From the NCBI GenBank assembly GCA_025925615.1, contig JAICLN010000271.1, forward strand, positions 1 to 5,815: a stretch of 5,815 bases of DNA, in the 5' to 3' direction. Source of the stretch: Actinomycetospora sp. Its GTDB lineage: Bacteria > Actinomycetota > Actinomycetes > Mycobacteriales > Pseudonocardiaceae. Every line of letters begins with the position of its first letter. Position 1 is the stretch's first letter. The translations under genes were made by a program, and so were the position numbers. Of this stretch, positions 1 through 5,043 are shown piece by piece. Under the pieces are notes generated by a model, which was given only the letters and a program-made list of their open reading frames with translations, made no database searches and was not told the DNA's origin.

Positions 1-848
1 CAGCGCCCGAGCGTGCCCAGGAGCTCGTCGAGCTCGTCGTCGAGGGCGTCGATCACCCGCTGCTGGGCGAGGTCGGTGGCCACCTCGATGGCCTCGCGAG
101 CGGCCCGACCGGCCGGGGTCAGCCCGCCGTCGGCGATCCAGCCCCGCGCAGCGAGTCGAGCCGCCGCGGCATCCATGGCCTCGGCCGACCAGCCGCGGGT
201 GCCGGTGTACTCGTAGAGGTCGAACCCGATCCGCAGCTCGGTGAGGACGTTCGCCTCGAGCCCGTCGACGCCGGCCGCGGTGCAGGCGCCGAGGTGGGCG
301 TCGCCGCGGTGCTCGCGGTAGAGCGAGGCGACGTGCCACAGCGCGGCGTGCGGGTCGGTCGGCCAGGGCCGGTCGCGCAGCCCGGCGTAGAGCGGGCGGC
401 CGGCGAGGTCGCCCGGGCCCGCGGCGTCGAGGGCCTCGCGCAGCGTCCGCGTCACGCGCCCGATATCGGACACGTCGGTGCCCTCCAGCGCCGCGCGCAG
501 GCCCTCGCCGCCGCCGAGCTCACGGACCACGAGGAGCTCCTCGACGGTGCACGCGGCCCGGGCCTGGCGCCAGAGCTCGCCCGCGAGCCCGGGCTCGAAG
601 ACCGCGAACGTCGCGGCGACGACCCCGGGCGACGGGTCGCCGAGGACGCAGCCACGCCCGCCGACGTAGCCGGTGAGGAAGTCGAGCCCGGCCTTCGCCA
701 GGTGCTCGTGCGCGGGCGCGCTCCAGACGTTGACCATCGCGAGCGGCTCGAGCACGTGGCGCAGCCGCCGCGCCGGCGTCTCGGGGCGCGGCGCGACGGC
801 CCCGGGCCGGGGCTGCAGGAAGACCTCGCGGGCCTCGGCGAAGTCCAC
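1..848 (-). CDS. SCO6745-family protein of unknown function, runs to the window edge
   Basis: An uninterrupted frame of 282 codons runs from a GTG at 848 to base 3; the two bases left over read TG, so the next codon may be a TGA stop and the protein may be nearly or fully complete. The protein resembles the actinobacterial SCO6745 family: an N-terminal helical part with LEPLAMV at 34-40, a central block with ALWHVASLYREHRGDAHLGA at 169-188 followed by GVDGLEA at 193-199, then YTGTRGW at 214-220 and a winged-helix-like C-terminus (residues 221-260). No signal peptide or membrane segment is apparent. The function of the family is not known to me. The gene starts one sense codon (GCC) after the aldehyde dehydrogenase stop and in the same frame, so no earlier start is possible. 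No Shine-Dalgarno sequence is visible, which suggests translational coupling as the last visible operon gene. About 25 N-terminal residues precede the part I recognise. Confidence 0.82.
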   Translation of the reverse strand, partial: MDFAEAREVFLQPRPGAVAPRPETPARRLRHVLEPLAMVNVWSAPAHEHLAKAGLDFLTGYVGGRGCVLGDPSPGVVAATFAVFEPGLAGELWRQARAACTVEELLVVRELGGGEGLRAALEGTDVSDIGRVTRTLREALDAAGPGDLAGRPLYAGLRDRPWPTDPHAALWHVASLYREHRGDAHLGACTAAGVDGLEANVLTELRIGFDLYEYTGTRGWSAEAMDAAAARLAARGWIADGGLTPAGRAAREAIEVATDLAQQRVIDALDDELDELLGTLGR

Positions 849-851
849 GGC

Positions 852-2324
852 TCAGCCCAGCGTGAAGGGGTCTCGGGTGCCTCCCGTGAGCTCCACCCAC
901 ACGGCCTTGGTCTCGAGGTAGGAGTCCACGGCGGCGACCCCGTTCTCGCGGCCGAGCCCGGAGTCCTTGTAGCCGCCGAAGGGCACGCTCGGCGACACCA
1001 CCCGGTAGGCGTTGATCCACACGGTGCCGGCCTTGATGCGGGCGGCGACCCGGTGCGCGCGGTGCACGTCCTTGGTCCAGACCGCGCCGGCGAGGCCGTA
1101 GGGCGTGTCGTTGGCGAGCTTCACCGCGTCGTCCTCGTCGGTGAACGTCGTCGCCGCGAGGACCGGCCCGAAGACCTCCTCGCGGAAGACGGTGTCGTCC
1201 GGCTTCACCGAGAGCACCGTGGGCTTCACGAAGTACCCGCCGAGGTCCTCGTCGGGGTCGCCGCCATAGGCCACGGTGGCGCCTTCCTGCCGCGCCGTCC
1301 GCAGGTAGCCCACGACCTTCTCGTACTGCATCCCGTTGGCCACCGGACCCATCTCGGTGTCCTCGGCGAAGGGATCCCCGAGCTTGATCTGGGCGGCACG
1401 CTCGGCGACGAGGCGGACCAGCTCGTCGTGCACGTCGGCGTGCACGATCAGCCGCGAGCCGGCCATGCAGGTCTGCCCGGTCGCGGCGAAGACCCCGGCG
1501 ACGAGGCCGTTGGCGGCGGCCTGGAGGTCGGCGTCGGGGAAGACCACCTGGGGCGACTTCCCGCCCAGCTCGAGCGTGGCCGGGTGGAGGTTCTCCGCCG
1601 CGGCCACGGCGACCTTGCGCCCGGTGGCGGTCGACCCGGTGAACGCCACCTTGTCGATGCCGGTGTGCCCGGCCAGGTGCGCACCCGGACCGCCGGTGGA
1701 GGACGTGACGACGTTGACGACGCCGTCGGGGATACCGGCCTGCTCGACGAGCTCGGCGAACCCGAGCGTCGAGCCCGGCGCGTGCTCGGAGGGCTTGATG
1801 ACGACGGTGCAGCCCGCGGCCAGGGCCGGGGCCACCTTCCAGCTCATCAGCAGCAGCGGGGAGTTCCACGGGGTGATCGCGGCGACCACGCCGACCGGCT
1901 CGCGGCGGGTGTAGACCAGGTAGTTCGGGTTCGGCGAGGGGATCTGGCGGCCCTCGAGGGTCGCGGCGATCCCGGCGTAGTAGTGGTACCAGCCGCCCAG
2001 GCCGTTGAGCTGCCCGAGCATCTCGCGGTAGAGCTTCCCCGAGTCGTTGACCTCGAGGCGGGCCAGCCGCTCGGCGTTCTCGGTGATGAGGTCGGCCAGG
2101 CGGCGCAGGCACGCGGCGCGGCCGAACGCCGTCAGCTGGCCCCACTCGCCGTCGAGCGCGGCGCGGGCGGCGGCGACCGCGGCGTCGATGTCCTCGTCCC
2201 CCCCGTCGGGGATCACCGCCCAGGACTGCCCGGTGTAGGGGTTCTGCGACTCGAAGGTCTTCCCCGAGACCGCCCCGACGGCCTTCCCGCCGACGAGCAT
2301 CTGGAGGGATTCCAGCTCGCTCAC
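852..2324 (-). CDS. NAD(P)-dependent aldehyde dehydrogenase, DhaS-like
   Basis: A full-length 490-residue cytoplasmic aldehyde dehydrogenase that would oxidise an aldehyde to its acid with NAD(P)+. All the usual landmarks are present: PWN with oxyanion Asn154, KPSE with cofactor-binding Lys177 and Glu180, FTGST at 228-232, general base Glu252 in ELGGKSP, catalytic Cys286 in GQTCMAGSR, and EEVFGP at 382-387 with Glu383. The C-terminal segment INAYRVVSPSVPFGGYKDSG resembles DhaS-like members. The Cys loop ends in AGSR instead of the AN(R/K)-type ending I associate with succinate-semialdehyde dehydrogenases, so specificity cannot be read off. The start is GTG, overlapping the preceding zinc-ribbon stop by GTGA, with a good Shine-Dalgarno sequence at 2330-2335. 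In context it is the likely final step after a lactonase and a hydroxyacid dehydrogenase, forming a dicarboxylic acid. The enzyme class is firm; the substrate is inferred. Confidence 0.95.
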   Translation of the reverse strand: MSELESLQMLVGGKAVGAVSGKTFESQNPYTGQSWAVIPDGGDEDIDAAVAAARAALDGEWGQLTAFGRAACLRRLADLITENAERLARLEVNDSGKLYREMLGQLNGLGGWYHYYAGIAATLEGRQIPSPNPNYLVYTRREPVGVVAAITPWNSPLLLMSWKVAPALAAGCTVVIKPSEHAPGSTLGFAELVEQAGIPDGVVNVVTSSTGGPGAHLAGHTGIDKVAFTGSTATGRKVAVAAAENLHPATLELGGKSPQVVFPDADLQAAANGLVAGVFAATGQTCMAGSRLIVHADVHDELVRLVAERAAQIKLGDPFAEDTEMGPVANGMQYEKVVGYLRTARQEGATVAYGGDPDEDLGGYFVKPTVLSVKPDDTVFREEVFGPVLAATTFTDEDDAVKLANDTPYGLAGAVWTKDVHRAHRVAARIKAGTVWINAYRVVSPSVPFGGYKDSGLGRENGVAAVDSYLETKAVWVELTGGTRDPFTLG

Positions 2325-2755
2325 GTCGTCTCCCCGGACCCGCCGCCGTGCGCGTGGCCATGGCCGTGGCCGTGGCCGTGCGCCGGCGGCTCGGCCGGGG
2401 CCGAGATGACCGGATCACCGGCCCGCAGCGGGACCTGCTCGTAGCGGCCCTCGTGGGCGGCCACCGGGCGGGTGTCGCCGGCGAGCTCGGGGTGCTTGGC
2501 CTCGAGGCGCTGACGCTGGTCCCACTTGCGCTGCATCGCGGTCACGTACTCGCGGTTGCCGTGGTAGGTGCCCCGCCAGGTCTGGGGCATCTGCTCGCGC
2601 GAGAGCCCGACGTCGGCGGTCCCGTGCAGTGCGGGGCGCGAGGGCACCTTGCGGGTCGCCGCACCGCACTCCGGGCACGCCGGGGCGGGCGCGTCCCGGC
2701 CCATCAGCCGCTCGAAGCGCAGGCCGCAGTCGCAGCGGTAGTCGTAGATCGGCAT
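2321..2755 (-). CDS. FmdB-type zinc-ribbon protein with histidine-rich tail
   Basis: A 144-residue protein. It opens with MPIYDYRCDCGLRFE, the typical start of FmdB-type putative regulatory zinc ribbons. Likely zinc ligands are Cys8, Cys10, Cys27 and Cys30; the first pair is CxC, while CxxC is usual in the family. Residues 52-113 (REQMPQTWRGTYHGNREYV and the following charged stretch) form an extra region of unknown function beyond the roughly 45-residue ribbon. The C-terminus carries six alternating histidines (126, 128, 130, 132, 134, 136) in a Gly/Ala-rich tail ending GGGSGETT, which looks able to bind metal. FmdB was first described beside formamidase genes and its role is poorly defined. 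The gene sits between two enzyme genes of a likely lactone-degradation operon, one of them an expected metalloenzyme, so metal handling or regulation are possible roles; both are inference. The ATG start is preceded by GGAGG. Confidence 0.88.
   Translation of the reverse strand: MPIYDYRCDCGLRFERLMGRDAPAPACPECGAATRKVPSRPALHGTADVGLSREQMPQTWRGTYHGNREYVTAMQRKWDQRQRLEAKHPELAGDTRPVAAHEGRYEQVPLRAGDPVISAPAEPPAHGHGHGHGHAHGGGSGETT
2330..2335 (-). promoter_or_regulatory. Ribosome binding site of the aldehyde dehydrogenase gene
   Basis: The minus strand reads GGGGAG, five bases before the GTG at 2324. It lies inside the end of the zinc-ribbon coding sequence and supports the GTG start and the four-base GTGA overlap. 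Confidence 0.6.
2354..2380 (-). repeat. Hexanucleotide repeat encoding the His tail
   Basis: The plus strand shows GTGGCC, ATGGCC, GTGGCC, GTGGCC and a final GTG: a 6-bp period, 27 bp long, with one variant base. On the coding strand it encodes alternating His-Gly in the zinc-ribbon protein; the last His (136) lies just beyond it at 2348-2350. Because the unit is six bases, gain or loss of units changes the number of histidines without shifting the frame. Confidence 0.75.
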
Positions 2756-2756
2756 G

Positions 2757-2769
2757 GGCCCTCCGGGCC
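2757..2769 (-). promoter_or_regulatory. Shine-Dalgarno of the zinc-ribbon gene within a small GC hairpin
   Basis: The minus strand reads GGCCC-GGA-GGGCC just before the ATG at 2755. The Shine-Dalgarno GGAGG (2760-2764) falls in the loop and 3' arm of this possible 5-bp hairpin, four bases from the ATG. The Shine-Dalgarno sequence supports the start codon; the idea that the hairpin limits ribosome access is inference. Confidence 0.5.
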
Positions 2770-2814
2770 ATGTGAACGGATTTGGTCGTCAGGATGACCA
2801 AATCCGTTCACATG
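2769..2814. repeat. Perfect 19-bp inverted repeat between the Fe-ADH and zinc-ribbon genes
   Basis: The arms are 2769-2787 and 2796-2814, fully complementary, around an 8-base spacer (2788-2795). The plus-strand left arm reads CATGTGAACGGATTTGGTC. The arms are much richer in A+T than the flanking genes. No T-run follows on either side, so a standard intrinsic terminator is not well supported. It fills most of the 70-bp gap, starting 11 bases past the Fe-ADH stop and ending 13 bases before the zinc-ribbon ATG. It could be an operator, an mRNA-processing or stabilising hairpin, or a small mobile-element remnant. The structure is directly visible; its function is not known. Confidence 0.85.
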
Positions 2815-2825
2815 CGATAGCTAAG

Positions 2826-4118
2826 CTACCAGTTGGAGATCGACTTCGCGAAGATGTCGGCGATGTCGTCCTCGGTGGGCGTGCGCGGGCACGTCGCGAG
2901 GAGACGCTGCTGCTTCATCGTGCCGTCGACGAGGTCGGGGATGTCCGACTCGCCGAACCCGACGGCCCCGATGCCGTTCGGGATGTCGATGTCGCGCATC
3001 AGCTCGGTCACCACGTGCGGGAGCTGCTCGGACGCGTTGCTCTGCGTGTCCGCGTTCGGACCGAGGAGCTTCGCGGCCGCCATGTGCCGGTCCGGCGCCG
3101 AGTCGAAGGAGAACCGGAACGCCTCCGGCGCCGTCAGCGACACCGACATGCCGTGCGGGACCATCGCCTCGTCCTGCGGGTAGCCGGCCGGGTGGAAGTC
3201 CCGGACCTGGCCCGCGATCGGGTAGGCGTTGGCGTGCGGGATGTGGACCCCCGAGTTGCCGAAGCCCATCCCGGCGAAGGTCGCCGCCATCATCATGTCC
3301 ATGCGGGCGTCGACGTCCTCGTCACCGCGCTGGACCGCCGTGCGGAACGAGCGGGCCAGCAGCGACATCGACCTCTCGCACCACAGGTCCGAGACCGGGT
3401 TGGACCCGCAGTAGGTCACCCGCTCCTCGGGCTTCTTGCGGTTGAAGGACGTGTACCAGCGCGCGGTGTAGCTCTCCAGCGCGTGGCAGACGATGTCCAT
3501 CCCCGCGGCCGCCGTCACCTGCGGGGGCAGGGTCATGGTCAGCAACGGGTCGACGACGGCCATCGTCGGGCGCAGCCGCCAGTGGCTGATCCCGGTCTTC
3601 ACCCGCAGCGACAGGATGTCGAGCACGCACATCGCCGTCGACTCGGAGCCGGTGCCCGCCGTCGTCGGGACCGCGATGAGGGGCTTCAGGGCACCCGGGG
3701 GCACCTGCGCGTTCCCGACCGGCTTGTTGACGTAGTCCATCAGCTCACCGGGGAAGGTGGTGAGCAGGTTGACGGCCTTGGCGGTGTCGATCGACGAGCC
3801 GCCGCCGACCGCGACGAACCCGTCCCACGGGCCCTGCTCGGTGGCGTAGCCGATGGCCTTGTTCATCGAGTCGTCGGTCGGCTCGACGTGCACCCCGTCG
3901 AAGATCTCGACGGTCATGTCGTAACGGCGGATCTGGTCGGCGATGCGGTCAGGCAGGCCGGTCTGCTGCATCCCGGGGTCGGTGATCAGCAGGATGCGCT
4001 TCGCGCCGTACTGCGCGAGGTCGAACCCGATCTCGTCGCACGCCCCGGCGCCGAACTTCAGCGGCGGAGCCCCCCAGGTGAAGACGGACTCCTCGGTGGG
4101 GACGGGAGGGACGGTCAC
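2826..4118 (-). CDS. Iron-type alcohol dehydrogenase, hydroxyacid-oxoacid transhydrogenase-like
   Basis: A 430-residue group III (iron-dependent) alcohol dehydrogenase that most resembles the HOT/ADHFE1 branch. Animal HOT oxidises 4-hydroxybutyrate to succinic semialdehyde while reducing 2-oxoglutarate to D-2-hydroxyglutarate. Visible motifs are a GGGSSIDTAK nucleotide-binding segment at 105-114, PTTAGTGSE at 151-159, and likely metal ligands Asp208 and His212 (GMDIVCHALESYTAR), His295 (IPHANAYPIAG) and His322 (PHGM). Tyr299 replaces the second His of the common HxxxH motif, and the long segment between His295 and His322 also fits HOT rather than FucO-like enzymes. The start is GTG, overlapping the lactonase stop by GTGA, with GGAGG nine bases upstream. 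This makes it the second operon gene, expected to oxidise the hydroxyacid released by the lactonase. An NAD-dependent 4-hydroxybutyrate dehydrogenase is the main alternative. Confidence 0.93.
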   Translation of the reverse strand: MTVPPVPTEESVFTWGAPPLKFGAGACDEIGFDLAQYGAKRILLITDPGMQQTGLPDRIADQIRRYDMTVEIFDGVHVEPTDDSMNKAIGYATEQGPWDGFVAVGGGSSIDTAKAVNLLTTFPGELMDYVNKPVGNAQVPPGALKPLIAVPTTAGTGSESTAMCVLDILSLRVKTGISHWRLRPTMAVVDPLLTMTLPPQVTAAAGMDIVCHALESYTARWYTSFNRKKPEERVTYCGSNPVSDLWCERSMSLLARSFRTAVQRGDEDVDARMDMMMAATFAGMGFGNSGVHIPHANAYPIAGQVRDFHPAGYPQDEAMVPHGMSVSLTAPEAFRFSFDSAPDRHMAAAKLLGPNADTQSNASEQLPHVVTELMRDIDIPNGIGAVGFGESDIPDLVDGTMKQQRLLATCPRTPTEDDIADIFAKSISNW

Positions 4119-4933
4119 GTGTAGTGCCCTCCGTTCGAGACGGTCTTGAGCTGCTTGATCTGGTCGGGGTCGTGCCCGAAGACGACGGTGGCGTCGGTCT
4201 GCTCGGCGAGGCCGCGGATCTTCTCCACCGACGAGTAGAACTGGCCCATGTCGTTGACGATGGCGGCCGGCGTGGTCGGGGGACCGTAGGACTCACCCAT
4301 GTACACCGCGTCCGAGGTGAAGATCATCGTGCCGGTGTCGGGCAGGTCGACCTGCATCGACATCGTTCCGGGGGTGTGCCCGGGGGTCTGGAGCAGCGTG
4401 ACGCCGGGGAGGAACTCGGTGTCACCGGAGACGGTGTCCCAGTTCAGCTCCTCGTAGTCGGTCTTGAGGTGCGCCCCGGTGAACAGGCCGTCGAAGCCGA
4501 ACGCGAACTCCTTCTCCTTGTCACTGCAGATCAGCTTCGCCGAGGAGTCCTTGAACAGGTCGGCGTTGCCGCAGTGGTCGAAGTGGAGGTGGCTGAGCAC
4601 GACGTAGTCGATCTGGTTGACGCCCACGCCGAGCTGCTTGAGGCGTGAGTCCAGGTACTCGTCGTCGCTGACCTTCTCGTACGGGAAGAAGTCCTGCAGG
4701 CCCGTCGGGCCCCAGCGCTCCTCCCAGTCCCGGGGGCAGCTGGTGTCCCAGAGGATGGTGCCGTCGGGCGTCTCGACGAGCACGCAGTGCGTAGGCACGG
4801 TGGCCCACTCGGTCGGTTCGTCGCGCTGCTGGCGGGCACGGATCGACCGTCCCGGTTTGAGGAGCAGCCACGTCAGGTCTGCGGTCATCGCCCCGCAGTC
4901 GAGGATGCTCACCTTGATGTCGCCACTGGCCAT
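4115..4933 (-). CDS. Metallo-beta-lactamase-fold lactonase, N-acyl-homoserine lactonase (AttM/BlcC/AiiA) type
   Basis: A 272-residue metallohydrolase predicted to open lactone rings to hydroxyacids. The dinuclear metal site is complete: HLHFDH at 115-120 (His115, His117, Asp119, His120), His186 in TPGHTPGT, Asp208 in TSDAVY and His254 in FGHDPD. Tyr211 stands three residues after the bridging Asp208, the same spacing as the active-site Tyr194/Asp191 pair of AiiA, which favours a lactonase over a glyoxalase or beta-lactamase. No signal peptide is seen, so it should be cytoplasmic. The ATG at 4933 is chosen because GGAGGT lies five bases upstream; the frame stays open further upstream but that part runs over the mug gene. 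It is the first gene of the operon, followed by an overlapping Fe-ADH. Acyl-homoserine lactones and simple gamma-lactones are both possible substrates; the neighbours favour catabolism of a gamma-lactone. Confidence 0.94.
   Translation of the reverse strand: MASGDIKVSILDCGAMTADLTWLLLKPGRSIRARQQRDEPTEWATVPTHCVLVETPDGTILWDTSCPRDWEERWGPTGLQDFFPYEKVSDDEYLDSRLKQLGVGVNQIDYVVLSHLHFDHCGNADLFKDSSAKLICSDKEKEFAFGFDGLFTGAHLKTDYEELNWDTVSGDTEFLPGVTLLQTPGHTPGTMSMQVDLPDTGTMIFTSDAVYMGESYGPPTTPAAIVNDMGQFYSSVEKIRGLAEQTDATVVFGHDPDQIKQLKTVSNGGHYT
4128..4132 (-). promoter_or_regulatory. Ribosome binding site of the Fe-ADH gene
   Basis: The minus strand reads GGAGG, nine bases before the GTG at 4118 and inside the last codons of the lactonase. 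Together with the GTGA overlap it supports coupled translation of the two genes. Confidence 0.55.
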
Positions 4934-4938
4934 CGCAG

Positions 4939-4944
4939 ACCTCC
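4939..4944 (-). promoter_or_regulatory. Ribosome binding site of the lactonase gene
   Basis: The minus strand reads GGAGGT, five bases before the ATG at 4933. It is the best Shine-Dalgarno match in the window and fixes the lactonase start. Confidence 0.75.
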
Positions 4945-4970
4945 GCGTCGAGTAGGGCCCCTGACGAGCG

Positions 4971-4999
4971 ACCTTGCCTGTGACCGGGGCCACGGTCAA
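4971..4999 (-). promoter_or_regulatory. Predicted sigma70-type promoter of the lactonase operon
   Basis: On the minus strand a -35 box TTGACC (4994-4999) and a -10 box CAAGGT (4971-4976) are separated by exactly 17 bases. The -35 matches TTGACA at five of six positions; the -10 keeps only the key A at position 2 and T at position 6. Transcription would start near 4964, leaving a leader of about 30 bases that contains the GGAGGT site. This is a prediction from pattern and position only. Confidence 0.5.
4981..4998. promoter_or_regulatory. Possible operator: TGACCG-N6-CGGTCA palindrome in the promoter
   Basis: A perfect 6-bp inverted repeat with a 6-bp spacer covers most of the -35 box and the adjacent promoter spacer. 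A dimeric repressor bound here would block RNA polymerase. No regulator gene is visible in the window, so the binding protein is unknown. Confidence 0.4.
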
Positions 5000-5020
5000 T
5001 CCCGAAGATCGCCACGTGCG

Positions 5021-5041
5021 CACCAATCCACGTGAGTGGTG
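5021..5041. repeat. Imperfect palindrome downstream of mug, upstream of the operon promoter
   Basis: The outer arms CACCA (5021-5025) and TGGTG (5037-5041) pair, with a partly paired interior containing CACGTG. A second CCACGTG lies at 5012-5018, repeating the one at 5028-5034 at a distance of 16 bases. It lies about 22 bases upstream of the predicted -35, a place used by activators, but it could also be a weak end-of-gene hairpin for mug. No T-run follows. Confidence 0.35.
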
Positions 5042-5043
5042 TC

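Noticed and set aside
520..2418. A 632-codon minus-strand frame overlapping the aldehyde dehydrogenase
   Set aside because: It is a shifted frame of real genes with Arg/Pro-rich low-complexity translation and no domain motif.
294..2444. A 716-codon open frame on the plus strand
   Set aside because: It lies antisense to the aldehyde dehydrogenase and parts of its neighbours, which have clear family motifs. The long frame follows from high third-position GC; its translation is Arg/Gly/Val-rich and matches nothing I know.
2769..2814. Intrinsic transcription terminator
   Set aside because: The stem is long and perfect but no T-run follows on either strand, and the downstream gene has its own Shine-Dalgarno sequence and belongs functionally with the upstream genes. 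I kept it as an inverted repeat of unknown role.
2754..4124. A 456-codon plus-strand frame opposite the Fe-ADH
   Set aside because: It is antisense to a full-length enzyme with conserved catalytic residues, and the translation is Arg/Val/Gly-rich noise.
4115..4933. Glyoxalase II or a true beta-lactamase
   Set aside because: The metal ligands alone would allow it, but the Tyr three residues after the bridging Asp, the TPGHTPG and FGHDPD contexts, and the neighbouring hydroxyacid and aldehyde dehydrogenases favour a lactonase.
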